From Hemicentrotus pulcherrimus (lineage: Eukaryota > Echinodermata > Echinoidea > Camarodonta > Strongylocentrotidae): a DNA stretch of 14,996 nucleotides. Below the pieces are notes generated by a model, which was not told where the DNA came from, did not search any database, and saw only the letters and a list, made by a program, of their open reading frames with translations. Of the stretch, positions 1-8,254 are shown piece after piece. A program made the position numbers and the translations under genes. The stretch is taken from NCBI GenBank assembly GCA_003118195.1, contig BEXV01001681.1, positions 78,743-93,738 of the forward strand, read 5' to 3'. Each line of letters begins with the position of its first letter. Position 1 is the first letter of the stretch.

Positions 1-217
1 TTAAAAAAGTGTTTAAACTAGCCATAACAATGCCATTTTAATTCAAATTGTATTTAAAATGTCTTGATTTGTACCGGTCTCTTATTACCTGCACATGAAG
101 GTAACGGAGAGACCTTTGGTGCTGACGTCATTTATCATTCTTATTAATCAATTACATCATGCATTGCAGCTTCCTGCATCATGCCTACAATTTTGTTACC
201 AAATAAAGAGAAGAACT
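1..217 (+). repeat. Left terminal inverted repeat of the outer element
   Basis: Pairs in inverted orientation with 3582-3718 (left bases 1-137) and then with 1703-1767 (left bases ~145-217). It contains a perfect CRE octamer TGACGTCA at 123-130, and the partner arm keeps the same octamer at 3590-3597. About 20 bases, including a second 'catcatgc' block around 160-183, are present only in the left arm. Confidence 0.85.
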
Positions 218-747
218 TACTGAAGAGAATACAAAACATTCTGTGTATGTACATTTTTCATGTTTACGTCAATTATGTAAGTGTTCTTAAGGGTCTCCAC
301 CCTGCATAGGGCGACTTTATCAGGACTTGCCAATAGATATGTACATATCGTACCCCACTATCATACCCTACTATCGAACCCAACTATACGATCGTGATTT
401 GCGGGATGTCGCGTTTAACGACTCTTCACGATTCACAATAAAGGCCTTGTCTCTTTCCAGCTGCTCAGCGCTATTTCTCCGAACCGGAAACTATCCTGGG
501 AATTCCTTTTTGTAATTGAGGTTCAAAACAGCTTTGAGTTTTCCGATCTCTCAGAAACGTGATTCTGGCTGTATGTCACATTCAAAACACACATTTGCGT
601 CTTTACAAATGCCCATATCTGAAGCCCTTTAAAATAGGCTTTTGTCACCTTCTAAATTTTCCTGACAGACGTTTGAAAAACCTGATTCTAGCCAAAAATT
701 TGGTCGATAAACGCAAGTTGTCGTCAGGGCGAAATTTTTCATGGGGA
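218..747. other. Interior of outer element, no gene recognised
   Basis: Short open frames at 327-515 and 559-756 show no recognisable domain, signal peptide or catalytic motif. A stretch near 480-505 (ACCGGAAACTATCCTGGGAA) resembles the G/T-rich repeat that follows at 748-853. No other structure was seen. Confidence 0.5.
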
Positions 748-853
748 CGGGAGTAAATGTCCTCGTGGTGGTTGTCCTCAGAGGGTAATAGTCATTGGGG
801 TTGTTTTCCGGGAGGTAATTTTCCAGAGGTACTGACCAGGGGTAGTTGTCCTG
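748..853 (+). repeat. Degenerate minisatellite, ~12-18 bp unit
   Basis: About seven diverged units of the form GGGTAATTGTCC plus a few bases follow each other: gggagtaaatgtcc, ggtggttgtcc, gggtaatagtc, ggggttgttttcc, ggaggtaattttcc, ggtactgacc, ggggtagttgtcc. The unit is G-rich at its start and ends in TCC. The copies are too diverged to be a recent expansion. Confidence 0.6.
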
Positions 854-1629
854 TTAGTAACTAATTCTAGGTATTGACTTTGTATTTCTAACTTTAACTG
901 ACAATTCCGTATCTTTCTTTCAGAGCCGAACAGCATAGTTTTAGTTTTACTAGAATTTATCTTCCTTTTTGTTTATGTTAAAACATTACACTGTGTGAGT
1001 CAAAAACAAGTTTACACCCAGAAAGCTGCTTATCATTTGAAAAAAAAAATCATCTATGAACAGGGAATTATTATACATCTTCTGAAAGAGTGGTTTAGCC
1101 CAAATCATTTAGTATCATTTGTATGTGTTCATGCTTGCATAAACAGGAGGCATTGCTTGCGAGAGTGCGAAAATCGACTTGCGTCAAAGCTGCTTATGTG
1201 ATGTTTGATCCGTTCAAATTATTATTTAAAAAAAACGCTAAGCCTTGTTGATCGGGTTGTAATGCCCTTTTTTCATGACCGTGTTAAAGGGGAGGGGGCA
1301 GGCGATGTACCATTGAATGAACAACCCCCCAAAAAGCACAGACAAAAATTGTACCTTGTTGTGAGTGACAAACTGAAACCAAGCCACTCTGTGTAAAGAT
1401 GGCTCTGATTTTCCCATTGTTAAGGCTCGTTCAGACACCCCCTCCAAACAAAAATAACCCGCCGTGGTTATTGTTTGTTTTGTACGTTTGAAAAGAATGA
1501 CAACTGACGGTGCAACCCAGAAGGTAGAGTGTATGCAAAAATCGACTTGCGCAAAAATATTAATGTGAGAGAATGAATTGAATGTATCAAATCAGATTCA
1601 TTGTATATGCTTTTTGCAGAAGCAAAGTT
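854..1629. other. Interior of outer element with a dispersed direct repeat
   Basis: No coding region is recognised. The 14-mer AAAATCGACTTGCG occurs at 1170-1183 and again at 1538-1551, each preceded by TGC and followed within ~20 bases by ATGTGA. This gives a short diverged direct repeat with a spacing of 368 bases. Short A- and C-runs near 1041 and 1325 are unremarkable. Confidence 0.4.
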
Positions 1630-1653
1630 ACACACACACACACACACACACAA
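1630..1653 (+). repeat. (AC)n dinucleotide microsatellite
   Basis: Twelve AC units without interruption. It lies 50 bases inside the right arm of the outer element and gives the low-complexity Cys/Val runs seen in the reverse-strand frames there, which are not coding. Confidence 0.95.
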
Positions 1654-2010
1654 ATGTTCTTTGATATTTGATATGTGATACGTTTGGCATGATTAATTTT
1701 GTTAACTTCTTCTCTTTATTTGGTAGCAAAATTGTTTGCATGATGTAACTGAATAATAAACTAACAATAGGGACTTTTAGATTGAGTGGACGAGAACACG
1801 ACGAACGCCGACTGATCATGCGTGCCAACGTGCCAACTGCCCATGTTGACTACAATTAGAAATCGTTTGATTGCACTCGACGATATACATGCATGCAGGA
1901 AGTAATACTATGAACATGAGGGCCACAGAAAGAGGTAAAATATACAGTTCCTCATTCTATACCCTCAACAATAGCTGTGGTAGACAAAAGAACATCCCTT
2001 CACTGCTATT

Positions 2011-2952
2011 GCTCTTAAAGGGCGCTCCCAGTTTGTTTCGCTGAATGGTAATTTCTCTGAAAGTAAACCTGTCCTATGCGGAGTTCCGCAAGAAAGTATT
2101 CTTAGCCCACTTTGAGACATTGAGAGGTCATCTTGTCTGATCCAGAGCAATTGACGCAAATACTAATTAACGAACTTAAAAGTGTTGCAAATTGGATAAA
2201 AGCAAACAAACTGTCACTTAACTTAAACAAAACTAGTTACATACTATATTTAGTAATAAGGTTGCAACTTTGCCTAATTGTTTAATTTTCGATGGTACTG
2301 TCATTCAAAGGGCCCGATTAACTAAATTTTGGGGGCTAGTTATAGATGATCTTGGAAAGCGCACACTGACAATATCTGCAAAATCATTGCTCGCAACACT
2401 GGTATCCTTAGCAAATTAAGACACTTCCTACCCCATTATATTATGTTATCCTTGTATTCTACGCTTATTCTTCCTTACTTGATTTACGGACTTATTGCCC
2501 GGGGCAGTGCAGCAACTTCCCAAATTATTAGACTCTTTATAATACAAAAAAAAGAGCAATTTGTTTTATTAATTATGCAGATTTCCGGGCACACACGACT
2601 AATCTTTTTCTGAATAATAACATTTAAAAGAAAAATATTCGTATATTTTTCATCTTGGAAATTAATGTACAAGCTCAACACTAAACAATCACCTTTGCCT
2701 TTTAATGATATGTTCGTAACAAATGATTCGATTTATAGTTTATACCTCACATGCCAGGCGAGCTCTTTTAATTTACCATTTAATAGAACATCTTTTGCAC
2801 AAAAGACATTTGTTTTTACAGGTTCAAAACTGTGGAATTCTCTTTAAAATGACATTATACAGTGTAATTCGATACAAAATTTCAAAAGGAGACTTGAAAG
2901 CTTTCTTCTAAATAATAGGCTATTGCATTCCCCAATCAAATATAATTTGTAG
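2011..2952 (+). pseudogene. CR1-group LINE reverse transcriptase, 5'-truncated and frameshifted
   Basis: Read across frames, the + strand gives the typical order of a CR1/L2-type RT C-terminal half. It begins with GRSQFVSLNG and CGVPQESILSPL (motif B region, ~2024-2115), followed by NELKSVANW and NKLSLNLNKT (~2169-2235). Next come FLGVVIDD (~2325-2350), KLRHFLP and ILPYLIYG (~2415-2490), KRAICFINYADF (~2550-2585), FVFTGSKLWNSL (~2811-2847) and FKRRLESFLLNN (~2880-2920), with a stop at 2950-2952. These blocks are known from this LINE group. The catalytic YADD segment expected just after SPL is missing, so a deletion near 2118-2140 removed the active site. Several stops and frameshifts also interrupt it. 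It was dead on arrival or has decayed. Confidence 0.8.
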
Positions 2953-3316
2953 TGTGAATTTATGCAACATTGATTGTTTCTTTTTTTAAACATGTATTTA
3001 TTTATCAATATTTTGCGTTTGATATTGATTTTGTTTGTATTACTGAAACAGATATTGTTATTGTTTTTGTTTTTTTCTCATAAAATAATGATTCATGATA
3101 ATTACTTTTACATGGGGGGCTTAAACCCTACAAGCTCTGCTTTTTAGTCGGCTCTCCTTCCCTTTCAATTTCATGTTTATTTGTTTAATGTATTGTATTG
3201 TGCAAATTGATCTATATGTATATAGATATGTGAATATGTTAAAATGTACCATCATTGTAAATACGAACGATTGAAAGAGGAAAAATAAATGAATTGAAAA
3301 TTGAAAATTAAAAAAA
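2953..3316 (+). other. 3' UTR and tail of the CR1-group LINE
   Basis: AT-rich sequence follows the RT stop. It ends in AATAAATGAATTGAAAATTG and a run of A at ~3310-3316, a short A/T-rich tail repeat of the type that ends many CR1-like elements. The - strand frame at 3121-3429 is a shadow with no recognisable protein. Confidence 0.55.
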
Positions 3317-3320
3317 GAAT

Positions 3321-3361
3321 GTGTAGAACAGGTGAATATGCATGTGACACCTGTTATACAC
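3321..3361. repeat. Imperfect hairpin next to the LINE tail
   Basis: GTGTAGAACAGGTG at 3321-3334 pairs with CACCTGTTATACAC at 3348-3361 with one mismatch around a 13-base loop. It sits between the LINE tail and the inner-element right arm, so it probably belongs to the inner TIR element. Confidence 0.7.
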
Positions 3362-3581
3362 ATTTTTACATAATAGCAGGGAAGGGATGTTCCTTTGTCT
3401 ACCTGAGGAACTGTTTGTTTTAGGCGCACGCGGCATATACTAGTACCGTACTAGATTTAAGAAAATCAAGGTTGACGCATTCTCGATCGCCGACTGAGAC
3501 GACGTAACGCTTGCGCAGTGCCTTAAAATGACGTCACACGTTGCAGTCAAAACTGTCGACGTGCAAATCTAAAAGTCCCTA

Positions 3582-3718
3582 ATGATTAATGACGTCAGCA
3601 CCAAACGTCTCTCCTAACCTACATGTGCTGGTAATGAGGGACAGTTACAAATCAAGATATTTTAAATACAATCTGAATTAAAATGGGATTGTGATGGTTA
3701 GTTCAAACACTTTTTTAA
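3582..3718 (-). repeat. Right terminal inverted repeat of the outer element (distal part)
   Basis: Inverted partner of 1-137. It runs from AATGATTAATGACGTCAGCACC to CAAACACTTTTTTAA and retains the TGACGTCA octamer at 3590-3597. The proximal part of the same arm is at 1703-1767, displaced by the inner insertion. Confidence 0.85.
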
Positions 3719-3985
3719 AGAGATATTTGCAGCCATTGAACTTACTGTAATTTTGAAACGATTTTAAAACCATTTGTCCCAAAATATTTCTGTACATAGA
3801 CAATCAACCAACCGGCAACGGGTCATTGACTGTCCTCGCATACTCGACATTAACCTTCCCTTTTCTCTCTTCTTGCATGATGATTATTGTTGCCTCGCCT
3901 AAATCTGACTCTCTTAATTTTCATTAATGTATAACATGTAATTAGGAATAATATGTTTATTCAATTATGATCATTTCATTCCATG
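3719..3985. other. Unannotated AT-rich spacer
   Basis: No ORF, repeat or splice-site pattern worth naming was seen in this stretch. Confidence 0.5.
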
Positions 3986-4053
3986 CTCTCTCTCTCTCTT
4001 AAAATATCTCTATATAAAACAACTATTATCACAAAAACTCTCTCTCTCTCTCT
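3986..4053 (+). repeat. Two (CT)n microsatellite tracts
   Basis: (CT)7 at 3986-3999 and (CT)8 at 4038-4053, separated by 38 bases of AT-rich sequence. The 3983-4264 open frame that spans them is a low-complexity Leu/Ser frame, not a gene. Confidence 0.9.
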
Positions 4054-4084
4054 ACTCCATTCGCTTTATCAATCTCTCTTTAAT

Positions 4085-4351
4085 GAGCCATATACCTTCC
4101 CCTGCTCTTGTTTATCTTCTGCTAGTACATCCTTTCACGTACTGTACATAAACGAACGCAATATAATTCTGCTGTATTGTCATTGTGATACAGATATATA
4201 TACTATGTTTTGTAATACTATTTCACATGAATATAATTGTCATCACTTTACTTTTGTGAATTGACCCTTTCAGCCTTGTGCTGCTGGTAGATCGTTATAT
4301 ACCAATAAATGAATACTACTACTACTACTACTACTGATAATAATAATAATA
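4085..4351 (+). repeat. Probable 3' end of a degraded retroposon with (ACT)n/(TAA)n tail
   Basis: The stretch ends with CAGCCTTGTGCTGCTGG, a poly(A)-signal-like AATAAA at 4304-4309, seven ACT units (4315-4335) and a (TAA)n run to ~4351. A 3' UTR-like segment closed by AATAAA and a trinucleotide tail is the pattern of CR1-like LINE or SINE 3' ends. No reverse transcriptase motif is seen upstream, so only the extreme 3' end would be present. An ordinary microsatellite beside unrelated sequence is also possible. Confidence 0.45.
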
Positions 4352-4959
4352 AATCATGGACCTGGTGTCCCCCATTGCCTGCACAATATTCTGATCAGAC
4401 AACACTCATAATGTGCTGTGCAACACCCATTAGCAACATATAATGGCCATAAGTTTTCTGTGATGGTTGGCACACTTCGTAAACTTCATTTTAAAACTAA
4501 TTTTTAAGACCACCCCTGCATACAAATATTTGCATACACCACAACAATTAGTAAAAATTGAGTTTTTGTATCAGGGTAAAAATTTACGATCAAAATTGGT
4601 TACCTTGGTAAATTTTGCCAATTTTCTCGGAGAAAGAGCACATTAATTGTAGTCTTCAAAATGGATTGGATATATGCAGTAGTATTGTTAAAGGCCAGAA
4701 ATGGCGCTATAACAATATTGGAACCACCACGGACAGACAGTGATGGGTTCAAGCTTGGTGGTCTCCAATTCCCTGCGGTCTCCAATTCCTTGCACCTACC
4801 ATATCACTTATAAACGTGAATATTTGTCCTTGATTAACAAACACCAGTCTAAGAATATCTTTCAAATGTTGCGTGTTAACCTTTTCCAAATCAATTGCTG
4901 TTTTAAACCAAATGTTCGAACACACTGTCTGGGTATATAATGAACTCATTCGTATTGCT
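4352..4959. other. No gene seen; one 17-bp tandem duplication
   Basis: Contains two adjacent copies of GGTCTCCAATTCCYTGC at 4760-4776 and 4777-4793. The open frames here (4600-4785, 4740-4940, 4749-5024) have no recognisable domain. Confidence 0.5.
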
Positions 4960-5032
4960 GTTATTATAACTATTATCATTAATTTCATTATCATTATCAT
5001 TATCATAAATATTGTTATCATCATTATTATAG
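4960..5032. repeat. ATT/ATC-type low-complexity tract
   Basis: Interrupted runs of TTA and TCATTA units, for example four consecutive TTATCA-type units around 4988-5005. They explain the Ile/Met/Asn-rich reverse-strand frames at 4749-5024 and 4903-5103, which are not genes. Confidence 0.85.
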
Positions 5033-5151
5033 TGATTCAAATTTGAATTACCAATGCTGTCAGTTGTTATGATTGGAATACATTTGATTACTGAATCAAT
5101 CATTTATCAACGATTTATTTTCTCTATATACCTTCTTCTATTTCTTCACAG

Positions 5152-5212
5152 CTAAAGATGAAGCAACTGTGTATATATATCGTTTTTACCATGGTCTTGA
5201 CTTTTCACGGAA
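5152..5212 (+). CDS. Candidate first coding exon: signal peptide of a secreted protein
   Basis: A pyrimidine-rich stretch ending TTTCTTCACAG (AG at 5150-5151) precedes the exon, and a consensus donor GTAAGT starts at 5213. The ATG at 5158-5160 opens MKQLCIYIVFTMVLTFHG: one Lys, then a ~14-residue hydrophobic core, as in an N-terminal signal peptide. The exon leaves one base (A) for the next codon, so the intron is phase 1. That is the usual phase after a signal-peptide exon in extracellular proteins. Bases 5152-5157 would be 5' UTR, implying an upstream non-coding exon that cannot be located. The join to 8105 is inference, and transcript evidence would settle it. A chance pairing of splice signals around a short open frame remains possible. 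Confidence 0.55.
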
Positions 5213-5256
5213 GTAAGTTAATATCTGTCATCACTTTTTACTAGATCATTTCATTG

Positions 5257-5279
5257 TGGGGGAGGACTATTTGGAGCTT
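5257..5279 (+). repeat. Inverted repeat partner left of the MITE
   Basis: About 19 of 23 bases match the reverse complement of 6113-6135. The shared core is ACTATTTGGAGCTT. It lies 96 bases outside the left TA of the MITE, whereas its partner starts 3 bases outside the right TA. Confidence 0.6.
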
Positions 5280-5376
5280 CATGAGATAAACTACTGTAAT
5301 TCGCATGTCACAAGTATCTCTTTCAGAACTTTATTGCTGTGACACACGCACTCATACGCGATCAAAGGTCAATATA

Positions 5377-6108
5377 CAGTGCGTCCCAGAAAAAAACGAA
5401 ACCGAGATCTATCAATGTTTTATCATAACTTAATCACAATTATAATTAATAAATGACACCTATTTGGAAAGCTTAGATCCTCTTAATTTGATGCAACTCA
5501 TATGATTCACATTTCACGCATGAGTGATTAAAAGCAATTTGAAGGGAGGAAACCAAAAAGTCATTTGGCGGGCGGTATCTGAAATTGGAAGAGAAATCCA
5601 TTTCTAGAAAGTTAAAGTTCTGCTCTTTCATATGATCGTTGACGATCAGCTATGCATCAGGCATTTCGTCTTCTTTGTGCATGGCTGGTCGTCAACGAAA
5701 CGGAGTTCAGTCCTTTGTCAACTCTGTTTGTTGCTATGGCAGGCAGCCATCAAATTATCAAATTATGGAAATGCAAGCTTTACTTTAAACAAACAGATTT
5801 GGTTATTCCTGGCTCATTTTTCCTGATTGAGGTGTCATTTGAAAGAGCAGAAATTGAACTTTCTAGAAATTGATTTACTTTTTAAAATTCAGATACCGGC
5901 CGCCAAATGACTTTTTGGTTTCCTCTCTACAAATTGCTTTTAATCATTCATGCGTGAGATATGAATCATATGAGGTGCATCAAATGAAAGAGGAGGATCT
6001 AAGCTTTCCAAATATGTGTCATTTATAAATTATAATTGTGATTAAGTTATGATAAAACATCGATAATTCTCGGTTTCGTTTTTTTTTTTTTCTTTCTAGG
6101 ACGCACTG
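5377..6108. mobile_element. MITE-like Tc1/mariner-type element with ~260 bp TIRs
   Basis: Starts CAGTGCGTCC at 5377, ends GGACGCACTG at 6108, and is flanked by TA on both sides (5375-5376 and 6109-6110), the classic target duplication of Tc1/mariner elements. The arms 5377-~5635 and ~5834-6108 are inverted copies, sharing for example AACGAAACCGAG, TGGAAAGCTTAGATCCTC and AAATGACTTTTTGGTTTCCTC. A poly-T tract lies near the right end at 6079-6090. The ~200-base centre contains a 35-codon ORF (5681-5788) but no DDE/D transposase. At 732 bp it is a non-autonomous derivative. The superfamily is inferred from the TA duplication and the CAGT ends only. Confidence 0.85.
5681..5788 (+). pseudogene. 35-codon ORF in the MITE core, shared with a second locus
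   Basis: ATG at 5681, stop TAA at 5786-5788. The product begins MAGRQRNGVQSFVNSV and then GRQP, with IMEMQ near its end. A related frame lies at 12653-12802 on the - strand (MADRLRNGVKSFVNSV, GRQP, IMEMQ). The two differ by an exact four-codon indel between GRQP and IMEMQ. Over the first 23 codons I count eight differing codons, five changing the amino acid. The 17 bases before the ATG are identical in both. It may be the surviving N-terminus of the parent element's protein. No known transposase domain is recognised. Confidence 0.45.
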
Positions 6109-6112
6109 TATA

Positions 6113-6135
6113 AAGCTCCAAATAGTTCCCTCTCA
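6113..6135 (-). repeat. Inverted repeat partner right of the MITE
   Basis: AAGCTCCAAATAGTTCCCTC, the inverse of 5257-5279 at about 19 of 23 positions. It may mark the other end of an older element into which the MITE inserted. Confidence 0.6.
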
Positions 6136-8104
6136 CATACAATCTTTGTGGAAGTAAAGTATTTCAATGTTCCATAGATTTAATTTATGAACGAGGGCAA
6201 CTTCTACTGACATATCTCTCCAAGCTATGGGTTGGATATGTATGATGGGGCGTCCAAAGTTCGCGAACATTTAAGGAATATTTAGGTTCGATCCATGATT
6301 TCTCATTTCCTACTAAAAATGAACTAAGGATGATTTAATACCAAATGAAGTGCAAAATTTAAAAGTACATGAGGTTTAAAATAATTCAGACGATATCGCT
6401 CCCTCAAATTTCGACGTGAGATCGGCATGCACTACAACTGAGGATCAAGTCATAAATCAGCGAGTGCTTTATAATTCGGGCACGAAAGTTTACAGCTTAA
6501 TTTTATCTAAAAAAAAGATCTACCATAGGTGAGATAATAGCATTAAGATGAAGGCAAAATATCAAACAGTCAGTTGGTATAGCTTTTTACACAATTTTGA
6601 TGACATCTTCTTTGAAAATACAGATTTGCAAACCCTTGTCGGTAACTTCACATTTTTTTCGGCAGGACACCAAACACTGCAAAAGCTACCGATCTTTTGT
6701 TAATATTTTCATAATTTCTCACTCCATTTTCTAGCAAAGCTCGTCACTAGGTAATTGCAGGTTCTTCTTTTCATTAGTTACACCTGTTTGTTGTTTAGTT
6801 AATGGAACTGTGCGTAAACTTACGACACGTGCGAACAATGGTCACACTACCAGACGATGAGTTACTTTGTATATTTTGACCGATCATCACTAAAGTGTTT
6901 GGGTATTATACAGAGGAGAAAAGGAAAGTTGGTTGTCCCTATCTTTAAAAGGGTTTCTTTTCTTTATGGTTTTATTCGTGGTCAGTGAGTCATCATACGC
7001 ACTTTGCTATCGTTGTCAGCTTTCTCCCAGAGCCATCTATACACACACTTTGGCCAATTCGGTTTCAATTGGACACAATATTTATATGGCATATATTCTA
7101 TTGTTTTGTGCTTGCCAACGTTATTCGCCACATTGTGCCCCTTCAAACGGTGTTTGAATGGCACTGCTCCCTCCAGATAGGCCTTTAGAGTTTGGTGGGA
7201 ACATATATTGAGTTTATCAAAGGCCATAACAGTGAAATTTTTTTTTTTAAACTGACCTGACTAAAGCTCACTAGTAGACACTTTACAAGAAAATATCCTG
7301 GATAACCTAGGTTGTGGTCCCGTTGTGGTATAGTAAGAGGGAGCCTAAATTGTGAGCACTCGTATTCTTTTATGTCACTGTGGCCGAGTATCATTTTGGA
7401 AACGTCATTCGTAATGTATTGTTCTTCATAGCTGGAAAGCTTAAAAAGCCAAATCTTCATGCCATGTGTTTATATCCTATATTTACACATTTCTCTGTGC
7501 AGTGTATGTAATCATCATCAAAACTGGGTAAATTTCTTATGATTTTGATAATTTAAAATACTTACAGTGTACACCGATTCTTGAAATTGTTTTCCTCTGA
7601 TCTGGTAATTCATACTCTATACCTCATTTCCATTATCTTGTCATCACATTCACCGAGTTCATGTCTCTTTCCGCCATGCTTCATTATTATTCAGGAAACT
7701 TCCTCATCCCATTTCATCCTTATTTATTTTCCTTTTTAACTACTGGTTCGTCCATTTTCTGGGTTCTTCTATTTTTAGTTTTTCTATAGGGCTGTTATCT
7801 CTCTTTATCATTTGAATACATTCGAATTAATCGAATATATTTTGTAATATTATGAAAAGTGGGGTTTGCTGTGCCGGCCTGTAAATCAAACCGATCCTGG
7901 ACGTATTCTTGGCAACCTCTTTTATTACTGAGTATTTCTGTTTAGCCACATGTAATTTTAGATTTTTCATTTAATTCATTTGATGCTCTCTAACTGTAAC
8001 TTTGTTGAGTTTGTGTCTTGCATGATTGATACTGGGGGTGATTCTGCATTTATTTGTCAGTAACATGTTTAATCTTCTTTTTTATTTTATCAATTCCACT
8101 TTAG

Positions 8105-8200
8105 TGACTGCAATAGACGTTTGTTTCAATAACAACCAAACTTGTAGCTGCACATCGCCCCCCTTGAAACTACCAGAGAGACCTACATTTTGTGACTATG
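8105..8200 (+). CDS. Candidate second exon: Cys-rich segment, possibly TIMP/netrin-like N-terminus
   Basis: An acceptor (TTCCACTTTAG, AG at 8103-8104) and a donor (GTATGT at 8201) bracket 96 bases that stay open when joined in phase 1 to the 5212 exon. The first codon becomes A+TG. The exon encodes MTAIDVCFNNNQTCSC, then TSPPLKLPERPTFCDY, and ends with one base (G), so it is a symmetrical 1-1 exon. Signal cleavage could fall after MTA. There is one N-glycosylation sequon (NQT). The CSC, then PP, then FC pattern recalls the N-terminus of TIMPs (C-x-C, nine residues, F-C). TIMP genes also have an intron soon after this FC. Against TIMP: here 13 residues separate the cysteines, and the CSC is not at the predicted mature N-terminus. 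The family call is therefore tentative, and later exons are not found. Confidence 0.55.
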
Positions 8201-8254
8201 GTATGTATATTTTACATTCGACGGAAATTTTTGCAAACATTAAAAATGATGTCT

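Larger units (their letters stand above)
1770..3579. mobile_element. Inner TIR element inserted in the right arm of the outer element
   Basis: Starts GGGACTTTTAGATT at 1770 and ends with the inverse (AATCT AAAAGTCCC) at 3579. It is flanked on both sides by TA (1768-1769 and 3580-3581), read as a 2-bp target duplication. A 3-bp AAT duplication, with ends AGGGACT/AGTCCCT, is an equally possible reading. Removing this interval restores the outer element's right arm, which supports the boundaries independently. A second inverted match lies further in: 1944-1954 plus 1979-2010 pairs with 3371-3414 (ACAGTTCCTCA, then GGTAGACAAA.GAACATCCCTT). Between them the arms are poorly conserved. The right arm carries a perfect TGACGTCA at 3529-3536. 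No transposase is seen and the superfamily is undetermined. Confidence 0.75.
1..3718. mobile_element. Outer TIR element, non-autonomous, split by nested insertions
   Basis: The first ~137 bases of the window are repeated in inverted orientation at 3582-3718, by eye at roughly 85-90% identity, from the terminal TTAAAAAAGTGTTT through to TGACGTCATT. The inverted match then resumes at 1703-1767, which pairs with left-arm bases ~145-217 (shared ACATCATGC, ACAATTTTG and CCAAATAAAGAGAAGAA). The right arm was therefore continuous (1703-1767 joined to 3582-3718) until 1770-3579 inserted into it. No transposase-like ORF is visible between the arms, so this is a non-autonomous DNA-transposon-like element. 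The left end may extend past the window start, so the target duplication and superfamily cannot be read. Confidence 0.8.
5213..8104 (+). other. Candidate intron 1 (phase 1), carrying a MITE
   Basis: Runs from GTAAGT at 5213 to TTCCACTTTAG at 8104. Apart from the 5377-6108 element and its flanking 23-bp inverted repeats, no other element is clear. In 6136-8104 there is no recognisable coding exon, RNA gene or repeat. The frames at 6933-7157 and 6982-7460 are judged spurious. A TATGATGGGGCGTCCAAAG stretch at ~6241 resembles the start of a transposon end, but no inverse partner was found. Confidence 0.45.

Noticed and set aside
3121..3429. 102-codon reverse-strand open frame
   Set aside because: It lies across the LINE 3' UTR, its tail repeat and the inner-element arm; composition is low-complexity Phe/Ile/Tyr and no domain is visible.
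3983..4264. 93-codon frame on the + strand
   Set aside because: Its Leu/Ser-rich start is the translation of two CT microsatellites; the remainder looks like a retroposon 3' UTR.
4749..5103. Met/Ile- and Asn/Asp-rich reverse-strand frames
   Set aside because: They are translations of the ATT/ATC low-complexity tract.
6241..6280. Possible transposon end (GATGGGGCGTCCAAAGTTCG) with an internal TTCGCGAA palindrome
   Set aside because: No inverted partner was found within the following 2 kb.
6933..7157. Frame with a hydrophobic start followed by CYRC, recalling a Ly-6/uPAR signal peptide and first cysteines
   Set aside because: It begins at TTG with no upstream in-frame ATG. The internal ATG leaves too short a hydrophobic core, and no further Cys pattern or splice sites support it.
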